Below are positions 35,476 through 43,379 of a stretch of DNA of 48,545 nucleotides, one piece after another. The notes beneath the pieces were generated by a model. It ran no database searches. It was not told the origin of the DNA and was given only the letters and a program-made list of their open reading frames with translations. The stretch covers positions 1-48,545 of the forward strand of contig CAIJOA010000010.1 in assembly GCA_903822185.1 (NCBI GenBank), in the 5' to 3' direction. Source of the stretch: an uncultured Rhodospirillales bacterium. Its GTDB lineage: Bacteria > Pseudomonadota > Alphaproteobacteria > ATCC43930 > CGMCC-115725. Within the stretch, counting starts at the first letter, position 1. Each line of letters starts with the position of its first letter. Position numbers and translations under genes: made by a program.

Positions 35476-36108
35476 TCAGCGTGTCAGAACGAGGTGGGTC
35501 GCCAACTCCATGGGGACCGTCTCTGTCACCCGATAGCCAAGTCCGGGCAGGTCGATGCCGCTGAACAGGGATTCGCCACGGCCGAGAAGGACGGGCGATA
35601 GCGCCAGGTGAATCGCGTCGATCGCACCGGCGAGCAGATACTGGCGCACGGTCGAAACGCCGCCGCCGATCTTCACATCCCGGTCGCCCGCGGCGGCCTT
35701 AGCCTGGGCGAGCGCGGACTCAATCCCATCGGTGACGAAATAGAAAGTCGTCCCGCCTTCCATCACGATGGGCGCGCGGGCTTGGTGTGTGAGAATGAAG
35801 GTCGGCGCATGGTACGGCGGGTTGTCGCCCCACCAGCCCTTCCAGTCGGGCCCGCCCCAGTTGTCACCGGCCGGCCCGAACATATTGCGTCCGAGGATGA
35901 AGGCGCCGAAGCCTTCCATCGCGGCGTCGGCAAAGCGATCTTCGGTCCCGCCGTCCTGTCCGATCATCGAACGGAAGGCCCGTGTCGGGAAGAACCAGTT
36001 GTGCAGCCCCAGGCCTCCCTTGCCGAGCGGATGCTCCAGCCCCTGGTCCGGGCCGGCCCCATAACCGTCGGCCGACACACCAAAACCCGCGACGCGCACC
36101 TTGCCCAT
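35476..36108 (-). CDS. Dihydrofolate reductase-family (RibD C-terminal-like) protein
   Basis: A 210-residue reductase-fold protein. Segments: VRVAGFGVSADGYGAG at the start, FGAFILGRNMFGP, FILTHQARAPIV, IGGGVSTVRQYLLAGAIDAIHLALSPVLLGRG (NADPH-binding and C-terminal strand region). Such stand-alone proteins reduce pterin-like or other substrates of uncertain identity. It is divergent from an HxlR regulator with only 75 bases between starts, and that regulator probably controls it. Confidence 0.87.
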   Translation of the reverse strand: MGKVRVAGFGVSADGYGAGPDQGLEHPLGKGGLGLHNWFFPTRAFRSMIGQDGGTEDRFADAAMEGFGAFILGRNMFGPAGDNWGGPDWKGWWGDNPPYHAPTFILTHQARAPIVMEGGTTFYFVTDGIESALAQAKAAAGDRDVKIGGGVSTVRQYLLAGAIDAIHLALSPVLLGRGESLFSGIDLPGLGYRVTETVPMELATHLVLTR

Positions 36109-36139
36109 GACGGGCCTCCATCATCTGATTGTGAACTGC

Positions 36140-36166
36140 AACCAGTTGAGTTTGGTCAGACTGGTT
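36140..36166. promoter_or_regulatory. Candidate HxlR operator, inverted repeat in divergent promoter
   Basis: AACCAGT (36140-36146) and ACTGGTT (36160-36166) form a perfect inverted repeat with 13 bases between, in the middle of the divergent intergenic region. A possible rightward promoter, TTGAGT (36146-36151) and TACATT (36168-36173), overlaps it, which would give autorepression with a very short leader. A regulator binding the repeat is an inference. Confidence 0.5.
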
Positions 36167-36183
36167 TTACATTGCAAGCGGTC

Positions 36184-36711
36184 ATGATCGAAAAACGTTC
36201 CGGCTGCCCGATCAATCTTACGCTGGAAGTGCTCGGCGACCGCTGGAGCCTCATCGTCATCCGCGACATCATGTTCGGCAACCGCCGCCACTTCCGCGAA
36301 ATGTTGACGCATTCGCAGGAAGGCATCGCCTCCAACATTCTGGCCGCGCGGTTGAAACGGCTCGTCGAGGAAGGTTTGCTCTCGCGCCGCGACGATCCCG
36401 CCCACCGCCAGAAAGGCATCTACAGCCTGACCGAAAAGGCGATCCAGCTTGTGCCCGTGCTGGTGCAACTGGGCGCCTGGGGCCGCCGGCACCTGCCGAC
36501 CTCACCCGAACTGGCGATCCGCCAGCAATTGATGGAAGACGGCGGGCCGTCGCTGTGGAACGATTTCGGCAATGAACTGCGCCATATCCATCTTGGAACA
36601 CCACTGCCCAAGAGACATGAGAGCGTCATAGCGCGCCTCAAGGCTGCATACGAAAAAACGGCCGCCAAACAAAGAAAGAAGGCGGCCGCGCCGATGACGA
36701 AGAAAGGATGA
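36184..36711 (+). CDS. HxlR-family transcriptional regulator
   Basis: A winged-helix regulator of 175 residues. It starts with the typical cysteine-containing CPINLTLEVLGDRWSLIVIRD (positions 7 on), then MFGNRRHFREML, SNILAARLKRLVEEGLLSRR (recognition helix and wing) and KGIYSLTEKAIQLVPVL. The single N-terminal Cys may sense electrophiles or oxidants, as in other HxlR proteins. The tail is lysine-rich. I chose the ATG at 36184; the frame is open much further upstream, but that part lies antisense to the reductase gene. It probably regulates that gene and itself. Confidence 0.9.
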   Translation: MIEKRSGCPINLTLEVLGDRWSLIVIRDIMFGNRRHFREMLTHSQEGIASNILAARLKRLVEEGLLSRRDDPAHRQKGIYSLTEKAIQLVPVLVQLGAWGRRHLPTSPELAIRQQLMEDGGPSLWNDFGNELRHIHLGTPLPKRHESVIARLKAAYEKTAAKQRKKAAAPMTKKG

Positions 36712-36783
36712 TTGGCGAAGCGATCATCGCGAGCAGCACCACGCCATGCGTGACGCCGCCCGCGACGATCGTCTTCGGTGTCT

Positions 36784-37764
36784 TTACTTCAGGTCGAGCT
36801 TGAACAGATTCATCGCATTCGTGCGGCCGATCTTCTCTTTATCGGCGGCGGCGATTTCCAGGCCGTCAAACCATTCGGCAGCGTCCTTGTTGCTTTCGAA
36901 CGGGTAGTCGGCCGAGAACAGGACCTTATCGATGCCCATCATCGACAGCGCGCACTGGAACGAGGGCGTGCAGAAGTTGCCGCTGGTCGTGATCCAGAAA
37001 TGTTTGATGAAGGTTTCGCCGAGGAAGTCGCCGCCGGTATAGCCGCGCGGCGAGAAGCGCATGCGGGCATCGATGCGCCACAGGAAGAAGGGGATGCCTT
37101 CGCCCATATGGCCGATAACGATCTTGAGGTTCGGGTATTCCTTGAAGAGGCCCGAACCGCAGAGGCGCAGCGAATGAACCGCTGTGTCCGCGGCGAAGCC
37201 CCAGGGCGAGCTCATCAGCCACGGATGGCCTTCATATTCCGGCGCCTTGCTGAGCAGCGGCGAGCGCGGATGGATGTAGAACGGCACATCCAGCTTCGAG
37301 ACCATCTTCCAGAACGGCCGGTATTCCGGCAGATCGTAATAGAGCGCGGTATCGGGCTTGTCCTTCTGGGTGAAGCTGTTCACCAGCGCGCCGACATAAC
37401 CGTATTCTTTGACGCAGCGTTCCAGCTCGTTCGCTGCCGCGGTCGGGTCCTGCATCGGCAGGGCCGCGAAGCCGGAGAAGCGCTTGCGGTTCTTGCCGAC
37501 CAGCTTGGCCATCGTGTCGTTGGCGCGATGGGCGAGATCGATCGCCTCGTTCGTGCTGACCACCGCCTGAATGGCGGGCGCGTTCAGCGACACGATCTGA
37601 TGATCGATGCCGTTCGCTTCCATTTCGGCGACGCGTTCGTCGCCGAGTTCCAAAATCTGCCGTTCGAACCGGCTCCAATCCGCCGAGCCGCCGACGAAGC
37701 CGCGCGAATCTTCCAGCGTCTCCGGAAGGCTCCAATGCTCTTCGAGTGCGATCTTCCCTTTCAT
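36784..37764 (-). CDS. Amidohydrolase-family decarboxylase (ACMSD/gamma-resorcylate type)
   Basis: A TIM-barrel metal enzyme of 326 residues. The first metal motif is ALEEHW near the N-terminus; further ligands are His in PFYIHPRSP, His in IVIGHMGEGIPF and Asp in VLFSADYPFES. This is the pattern of non-oxidative decarboxylases such as gamma-resorcylate or 2,3-dihydroxybenzoate decarboxylase. Aromatic-acid decarboxylation is likely but the substrate is not known. I chose the ATG at 37764 (GAGG upstream); a GTG four codons earlier is the alternative. It is downstream of the DUF2322-like and GMC genes on the same strand. Confidence 0.88.
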   Translation of the reverse strand: MKGKIALEEHWSLPETLEDSRGFVGGSADWSRFERQILELGDERVAEMEANGIDHQIVSLNAPAIQAVVSTNEAIDLAHRANDTMAKLVGKNRKRFSGFAALPMQDPTAAANELERCVKEYGYVGALVNSFTQKDKPDTALYYDLPEYRPFWKMVSKLDVPFYIHPRSPLLSKAPEYEGHPWLMSSPWGFAADTAVHSLRLCGSGLFKEYPNLKIVIGHMGEGIPFFLWRIDARMRFSPRGYTGGDFLGETFIKHFWITTSGNFCTPSFQCALSMMGIDKVLFSADYPFESNKDAAEWFDGLEIAAADKEKIGRTNAMNLFKLDLK

Positions 37765-37908
37765 CTTATTCCTCACTTTTAAGTGTGTGCGTTGTGTCGA
37801 ATTTTCTTCCGGGGACCGTCAATGCCGGCGCGGAGCCAACCCGAAAACTACCGTCCGCAGGACGCTGAGGCAATAATCCGGCCCGGCCTCACGTCAGGCC
37901 GGACGCCG

Positions 37909-38310
37909 CTATGCCCGGGGCGTGGGCATGGCGATGACCGCGATACGCAGCGGCACCCCGCCGGCGGCGATCGCCAGCAGACGATCGATGTTCGGATGGG
38001 CGCCTGGACGGTTGCGCGCATCGGCCGTGTGTTCGCCGAACACGGCCAGACCATGCTCGGCGGCGCGCGCGTCGAGGATATCGAAGGTCCGTTTCAAGTA
38101 CTGATAGACCGCCAGCGAGCCCTGTTTGCCCGGCTGATTCTCGATGCTGGCAATCACCGCGGTGCCGTCGATGAGGTCGATGCGTTCGACGCCATCGATG
38201 GGCGGCATCTGCTGCAGATTGTCCTTGAACGCCGCGCCCACCTCGATCATTGCCGCCATAACCCCGAATTCCCCGCCCTCTGGTAAGCCAATGCCAATTT
38301 GAACCGGCAT
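37909..38310 (-). CDS. DUF2322-like small protein of unknown function
   Basis: A 133-residue protein. The middle, PPIDGVERIDLIDGTAVIAS, then ENQPGKQGSLAVYQYL and EHTADARNRPGAHPNIDRLL, resembles the DUF2322 family as I remember it; no function is known to me. The start at 38310 lies one base after the GMC stop (TAA-c-ATG), so it is translationally close to it; inner ATGs near residues 18-21 give a product nearer the usual length of about 100. Confidence 0.72.
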   Translation of the reverse strand: MPVQIGIGLPEGGEFGVMAAMIEVGAAFKDNLQQMPPIDGVERIDLIDGTAVIASIENQPGKQGSLAVYQYLKRTFDILDARAAEHGLAVFGEHTADARNRPGAHPNIDRLLAIAAGGVPLRIAVIAMPTPRA

Positions 38311-38311
38311 G

Positions 38312-39931
38312 TTACCGGGTTTGGGCGTCCTGCAACATCATGGCCGCGCCTTTCGCGGCGATCATGGCGGTCGGCATGTTGGTATTGCCCGAGGTGATCG
38401 TCGGCATGACCGAGGCGTCGATGACGCGCAGCCCCGCGATGCCATGAACGCGCAGGCGCGCATCGGTGACGGCGGCGGGATCGTCAGCGCGCCCCATTTT
38501 GGCCGTGCCCACCGGATGAAAGATCGTCGTGCCGACATCGCCCGCGGCACGGATCAGCGATGCCTCGTCGTCGCCGACGCGCGGCCCCGGCAGAAATTCC
38601 TGCGGGTGGTAGGGCGCGAGGGCCGGCTGGCCCATCAGCCGGCGCGTGACGCGGATGGCGTCCGCGGCGACGGTTTTGTCGTCGTCTGTCGTCAGGTAAT
38701 GCGGTGCGATCCGGGGCGCCGCATCGGGCGCGGACGAGGCGATGCGCACCATGCCGCGCGACGTCGGCTGCAGGTTACAGGCGGCGACCGTGATCGCGGG
38801 GAAGCGATGCAGCGGCTCGCCGAAGCGATCCAGCGACAAGGGCTGCACATGGAACTGAATGTTCGCGCGTTCATGCCCGGCACGCGATCGCATGAAGATG
38901 CCCAGTTGCGACGGCGCCATGGTCAAAGGCCCGCGCCGCCGCACGGCATAATCGAGCCCCATCAAGGCGCGGCCGATCAGGGAATGATAGGTCTCGTTCA
39001 GGGTCTTGATCCCCTCGACCTTATAGATGCAGCGTTGTTGCAAATGGTCCTGAAGGTTCTTTCCCACCCCTTGCCGGTCGAGCACGGTCTCGATGCCGAG
39101 CGGCGCCAGCCAGTCATGCGGCCCGATGCCCGAGCGATGAAGAATCTGAACCGATCCAATCGAGCCGGCGCACAGCACCACCTCGCCCCTGGCCCGCGCC
39201 TCGATGCTCTGACCGCCCTGCGTGAAGCGCACACCGGTGACTTTGTTATCGGCTACGATGAGCTTCTCGACCAGTACACCTGTTTCGACGCGGAGATTGG
39301 GCCGTCCGCGCACCGGTGTCAGAAAACCGCGCGCCGATGACCAGCGCCGCCCGCGGCTTTGATTGACGTGGAAATAGCCGACGCCTTCATTATCGCCGGT
39401 ATTGAAATCACCGGTCCGCGGCACGCCCATCTGCGTCGCGGCCTCGGCCACCGCATCGAGCACCTTCCAGGAAAGCCGCGGCGCCTCGACCCGCCATCCG
39501 CCGCCGGCGCCATGATGGTCGCTCTCACCCATGAAGTGATCTTCCAGCGAACGGAAGACGGGCAGCACATCGTCCCATCCCCATCCACCCAAACCCAACT
39601 GCCGCCAGTGATCGTAATCGGCCGCCTGCCCGCGCATGGTGATCATCGCATTGATCGCCGACGACCCGCCGATCACCTTGCCGCGCGGATAAGCCAACGC
39701 CCGGCCATTGAGCCCCGCCTCCGGCTCCGTCTTGAACATCCAATCGGAACGCGGATTGCCGATCGCGAACAGATAGCCGACCGGAATGTGAAACCAGATC
39801 CAATTGTCGGTGCCGCCCGCTTCGAGAAGCAGCACCCGGTTTCGCGGGTCGGCCGACAACCGGTTGGCGACGATGCAGCCGGCGGTGCCGGCACCGACGA
39901 CGATGTAGTCGAAGTTACCTTCTAGGGGCAT
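38312..39931 (-). CDS. GMC-family FAD-dependent alcohol/choline dehydrogenase
   Basis: A 539-residue flavoprotein. The FAD motif is DYIVVGAGTAGCIVANRLS with LLLEAGG; the PRGKVIGGSSAINAMITMRG segment and the substrate-side His in FHPVGTAKMG, plus Asn in SGNTNMPTAM near the C-terminus, are the GMC signature. It oxidises an alcohol of unknown identity; choline-type and alkyl alcohols are both possible. No betaine-aldehyde dehydrogenase stands next to it, which weakens a choline role. Confidence 0.92.
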   Translation of the reverse strand: MPLEGNFDYIVVGAGTAGCIVANRLSADPRNRVLLLEAGGTDNWIWFHIPVGYLFAIGNPRSDWMFKTEPEAGLNGRALAYPRGKVIGGSSAINAMITMRGQAADYDHWRQLGLGGWGWDDVLPVFRSLEDHFMGESDHHGAGGGWRVEAPRLSWKVLDAVAEAATQMGVPRTGDFNTGDNEGVGYFHVNQSRGRRWSSARGFLTPVRGRPNLRVETGVLVEKLIVADNKVTGVRFTQGGQSIEARARGEVVLCAGSIGSVQILHRSGIGPHDWLAPLGIETVLDRQGVGKNLQDHLQQRCIYKVEGIKTLNETYHSLIGRALMGLDYAVRRRGPLTMAPSQLGIFMRSRAGHERANIQFHVQPLSLDRFGEPLHRFPAITVAACNLQPTSRGMVRIASSAPDAAPRIAPHYLTTDDDKTVAADAIRVTRRLMGQPALAPYHPQEFLPGPRVGDDEASLIRAAGDVGTTIFHPVGTAKMGRADDPAAVTDARLRVHGIAGLRVIDASVMPTITSGNTNMPTAMIAAKGAAMMLQDAQTR

Positions 39932-40043
39932 ATGGGAAATCTAGTTTAAGGTCGCGGATTGTAAATCTTCGCCATCATCATTGTTATAGACGTCTCTTCG
40001 ATCAGAGGCGTTCGCCCCTTGCACAGGAGCTCAGCTTATCCAG

Positions 40044-41069
40044 TTATGACGTTGAGCTTATCGAGGCACGACGACTGCGTGCTTCCTCATGCATGTTGAC
40101 CGGCGTGATGCTCAAGACCCGTGTCACCATCGCAGCAAGAAAACGACCGGGGCTTAGTTCAGCCGGAATAGTATCTTTGAGGATCTTGACCTTTGGAAGA
40201 TGCGCAATATCTTTTTCAATTGTGCTATCAGGGATTGATGCTGGGATCACATCCTCATCGCTTTCGGCTTCTGGTCCAGGCTTCAATATCCCAGCTTCCG
40301 GTTCTTCTATATATTGTTCGGGCGATACAGAATCGCCTGAATATTCCATCAGGACGAGGCACGTAGAGTGGTAAGCGTCATCCTCACGCCCAAGTTTGAC
40401 GAGTAGATCAAACAACCAATCTGCGGTCTTAGGCTCCTTTTGTAAAATATCCGATCGGAGTCCGAAAACGAAGCCAAGCGCTGCGAGTGGATGCCGCAAC
40501 CTCAAGTTCTTTGCGTCACCATAAGACTCCTCAATCCTATTCGGAGCATTTTTTCCGTACGAAGAGTCCATGCGCTTTGTTGACACAAGCAACTCCGGAC
40601 CCGTTGCCCAGTCCGTAACAATCACATCGACCTGCTTCAAATAATTCTTTCCGAGTATGGCTGCCGACGACGAAGTAACACCTGATATCGATGTATTCTT
40701 CGCAACACGATCTGCAACTTCGATTCGGAGTTTACTGGGCAGCGATTTAATCAAGGCGGCCACTGCGGCCGGAAGAATGCGGGGATTTTTTGGCCTGGGC
40801 CACACTTGATCGAGTTCAAAACCCGCTCTGCGAAGCTCATAGCTGAGCCATACATCTAGAGCTAATGCTGGAACTCCAGACTGTGTTGTGGCCTTCAAAT
40901 GAAGAGGAACGCCGAGCAACAGCTCAAGTGTCTCGTAGTCTGGTTCGAAGCATAGTTGTCCGTCTAAGCCAATGACCCAAGGATTGCTGTGCACCCCGCC
41001 GGAGGCTTTACCAGCAACAATATGGTCAAAAAAGGCCCATGCTTCCGTTTTTGTCGAGGGTTTAGTCAC
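40044..41069 (-). CDS. Candidate type II restriction endonuclease, partner of the adjacent methyltransferase
   Basis: A 341-residue protein that I do not recognise by family. The segment VDVIVTDWATGPELLVSTKRM (D148, then S163-x-K165) has the spacing of a PD-(D/E)xK nuclease core with Ser in place of the second acid, and is followed by SYGKNAPNRIEESYGDAKNL, a stretch rich in conserved-looking polar residues. The GTG start at 41069 lies 114 bases after the end of the DNA methyltransferase gene on the same strand. Base composition is lower in GC than the flanks, as in that gene. The endonuclease role is inferred from position and this motif. Confidence 0.62.
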   Translation of the reverse strand: MTKPSTKTEAWAFFDHIVAGKASGGVHSNPWVIGLDGQLCFEPDYETLELLLGVPLHLKATTQSGVPALALDVWLSYELRRAGFELDQVWPRPKNPRILPAAVAALIKSLPSKLRIEVADRVAKNTSISGVTSSSAAILGKNYLKQVDVIVTDWATGPELLVSTKRMDSSYGKNAPNRIEESYGDAKNLRLRHPLAALGFVFGLRSDILQKEPKTADWLFDLLVKLGREDDAYHSTCLVLMEYSGDSVSPEQYIEEPEAGILKPGPEAESDEDVIPASIPDSTIEKDIAHLPKVKILKDTIPAELSPGRFLAAMVTRVLSITPVNMHEEARSRRASISSTS

Positions 41070-41183
41070 TAGCCATTCTCACGTTGCGTGTGGTTGAAAA
41101 CCGGTACGCACTTGTCGAATGATATTAGATGTATTTGTCCAATGATTCTTACTGGCAGACCGGACGTAAATTGTAGCATCAAG

Positions 41184-42656
41184 TCAGTCGGCATAATGTC
41201 GCCAACGCTGAAGCGATCCGATCGCATCCTCTAGTTCGTCATCATTTGACTTTTGTATTGTCGCTATCGATGGGAAGACTACCCTCCCAGCCTCACGAGG
41301 CTCCAGCTTCAACATCCCTCCACCGAGCGCGTGACCTTCGAGTTCACAGCTCAACTTTACAAAGGGCGACGACCATTGTGGCAACAGCTTGCTTGCCAGC
41401 CTCCGATTTCGTAACTGAACCGAGTGGACACTGTTGGTGCAGGATATTCCAGCGGCATTCCTGACAAGGTTTACATTGCGCCCTGCCATATAGCTCATCA
41501 TGAAATCAGGAATCTGAACATCAGGCACCGCATACCAAGGAGCACGATTGCGGCATTTGTACCCTTGCCTCGCTTCGTGGCCTGCACTGCTGTTGAGATA
41601 ATTTTTAACAGACACTGGAATCTCTTGGTCGCGCTCGAGCCTCAAGAGCAAAATAGGATCATCATTCCGTTTCCAACCATCGACTGTTGCCTTAGTAATT
41701 TTCTTGTCTGGCATCGCTCGACCTTTACGGAGAGATGGTTGCAAGAATGCGGACGGGATGTGCAAGCGTTTCGCGTCTGAAGGCTTGAGGTGAAAGAAAT
41801 CGTTGTCACCACTGACGTAGCCAATTCCCACGGTTGCGAAATCGGATAGCCGATGCGTATGGGGATCGGCAAGCGCGGCAGCATACAAGCTGCGTATTGA
41901 AGCGGGCAGCAGATAGGGCCGTAATCGCCGATTCCAGACGGTACGCCACTCTTCGAGATCAACCCTCATTGTCGGCCGTGGGGGCGCTCTTTCCGGCACG
42001 AAGTTGTCGACAACGGTTAGATCGATCGCATTGGCCTTGCCGCCGAAGCCGTCAGCATAAAGTAACCAGCAATCCTCCGACAGCGTAGGGAAGAGTTTCT
42101 TGCGTATTGCAACAATCTGCACAGTCGAAAATGATTCGACGAGATAGTCGAGAAGCGGCGCTGCATAAGGCGCATGACCGATCTCCGCGGGCACAACAAA
42201 TGCCATGCGGCCACCGCGTTTCAAAAGACCGGCGGTCGCAACGATAAACGGCGCCCAAGACGAAGTTAAGCCGCTAAAGTGCGCACCAAGATTGAAGCAA
42301 AAATCCAATGCCCGACGCCGTAGCTCACCGCTAAACGTCTGGTACCGAATAAAAGGTGGATTACCCGCGGCACATTCGAACCGCTCGCGGGTCTCGATCG
42401 CCCAGGTGAAAAAATCGCCCTCATGTACCAATGCACCAGGCGCGCGCTCGATCGCACGATGCGCCGAGATAGGATTCTGTTCAATACCAACACTATTAGC
42501 ATGAAAAGCCAAAAACTGGCCGTCGCCGCACGAAGGATCGATCAAGCGGTCAGAGCGCTTCCGGCAGACCCAAGCCACTAATGCCGCACTCACATCACCC
42601 GGCGTGAAATATGCTCCCGAGCGCTTTTGCGAATATTCCGGAGATGTCTCCATCAT
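41184..42656 (-). CDS. N6-adenine DNA methyltransferase (type II, gamma-class-like)
   Basis: A 490-residue methylase. Motif X GAYFTP at 14-19, the SAM site DPSCGDG at 40-46 and the catalytic NPPF at 99-102 come in that order, and a long C-terminal part (about 230-490) serves as target-recognition domain. This is the layout of TaqI-like adenine methylases. The ATG at 42656 is favoured by AAGG eight bases before; a GTG three codons upstream is possible. It is read just before the candidate endonuclease and shares its lower GC, so the pair looks acquired. Confidence 0.88.
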   Translation of the reverse strand: MMETSPEYSQKRSGAYFTPGDVSAALVAWVCRKRSDRLIDPSCGDGQFLAFHANSVGIEQNPISAHRAIERAPGALVHEGDFFTWAIETRERFECAAGNPPFIRYQTFSGELRRRALDFCFNLGAHFSGLTSSWAPFIVATAGLLKRGGRMAFVVPAEIGHAPYAAPLLDYLVESFSTVQIVAIRKKLFPTLSEDCWLLYADGFGGKANAIDLTVVDNFVPERAPPRPTMRVDLEEWRTVWNRRLRPYLLPASIRSLYAAALADPHTHRLSDFATVGIGYVSGDNDFFHLKPSDAKRLHIPSAFLQPSLRKGRAMPDKKITKATVDGWKRNDDPILLLRLERDQEIPVSVKNYLNSSAGHEARQGYKCRNRAPWYAVPDVQIPDFMMSYMAGRNVNLVRNAAGISCTNSVHSVQLRNRRLASKLLPQWSSPFVKLSCELEGHALGGGMLKLEPREAGRVVFPSIATIQKSNDDELEDAIGSLQRWRHYAD

Positions 42657-42698
42657 CGCACGCACCTTAATTAAGCCGGTTTTCCTCTACGCCAAGAG

Positions 42699-42727
42699 AA
42701 CATAACGCGAACTTTGCTCCTCTGCAA
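42699..42727 (-). promoter_or_regulatory. Possible promoter of the restriction-modification pair
   Basis: On the minus strand TTGCAG (42722-42727) and TATGTT (42699-42704) are 17 bases apart, 43 bases before the methyltransferase ATG. Prediction by box likeness only. Confidence 0.35.
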
Positions 42728-42747
42728 TGATGCTTGAAGGCAGATCG

Positions 42748-43362
42748 TCACATCTTACTAAGCGGCAACGGCGGCGGGGGTGTCGTCGAACCATGCCCCA
42801 GCGAGCGTTCGATCAGCACGGTGTCTGACCAGCGGCCGTTGCGGTAGGCGGCGCCCGGCAGCAGGCCGGCGCGGGAGAAGCCGAGTTTTTCGTGGAGCGC
42901 CAGCGAGGCCGCGTTATCGGCATCGATATAGCTGATCATGCGGCGAAAGCCGGAGGCGGCGCAGGCGTCGATCAGGGCGTTCATCAGCGCCTCGCCGACG
43001 CCGTGGCGGCGCTGGTCGTGGCGGATATAGATCGAATGCTTGACGCTGAAGCGATAGGCGGGCCGCTTGCGGAACGGCACGACATAGGCGTAGCCGAGCA
43101 CCTCGCCGTTATCGACGGCGACCAGATGCGGCAATCGCCGGTCCTGCAGATTCTTGCGGCGGTCGCGCAGATCGCTCGGCTCGGGCACGCCGCTATCCTC
43201 GACGCCTTCCTCCACCCCCAACCGGATGTGGCGCCGATAGATCGCCAGCATGGCGTCGATGTCGGCATCGATCGACGATCGAACCCGGAACGGACTTGCC
43301 TTCTCCGTACCGGCGTTCTCTTCGCTGGCTTTTTCTGCGCCAGCCTTCTCAGTAAGCGTCAT
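42748..43362 (-). CDS. GNAT N-acetyltransferase, phosphinothricin-acetyltransferase-like
   Basis: A 204-residue acetyltransferase. After a low-complexity acidic/lysine head (EKAGAEKASEENAG), the domain shows VLGYAYVVPFRKRPAYRFSV, SIYIRHDQRRHGVGEALM (acetyl-CoA pyrophosphate loop), DADNAASLALHEKLGF and GRWSDTVLIERSLG. This is the PAT/MnaT branch, which acetylates methionine-sulfone-like or phosphinothricin-like amines. It lies 17 bases after the decarboxylase gene on the same strand. The tail is proline-rich (TTPPPPLPLSK). Confidence 0.85.
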   Translation of the reverse strand: MTLTEKAGAEKASEENAGTEKASPFRVRSSIDADIDAMLAIYRRHIRLGVEEGVEDSGVPEPSDLRDRRKNLQDRRLPHLVAVDNGEVLGYAYVVPFRKRPAYRFSVKHSIYIRHDQRRHGVGEALMNALIDACAASGFRRMISYIDADNAASLALHEKLGFSRAGLLPGAAYRNGRWSDTVLIERSLGHGSTTPPPPLPLSKM

Positions 43363-43379
43363 CCTGACCTTCGCCCAAA

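Noticed and set aside
35608-36183. Upstream extension of the HxlR reading frame
   Set aside because: It lies antisense to the DHFR-like gene; HxlR proteins begin at the cysteine-containing helix seen after 36184.
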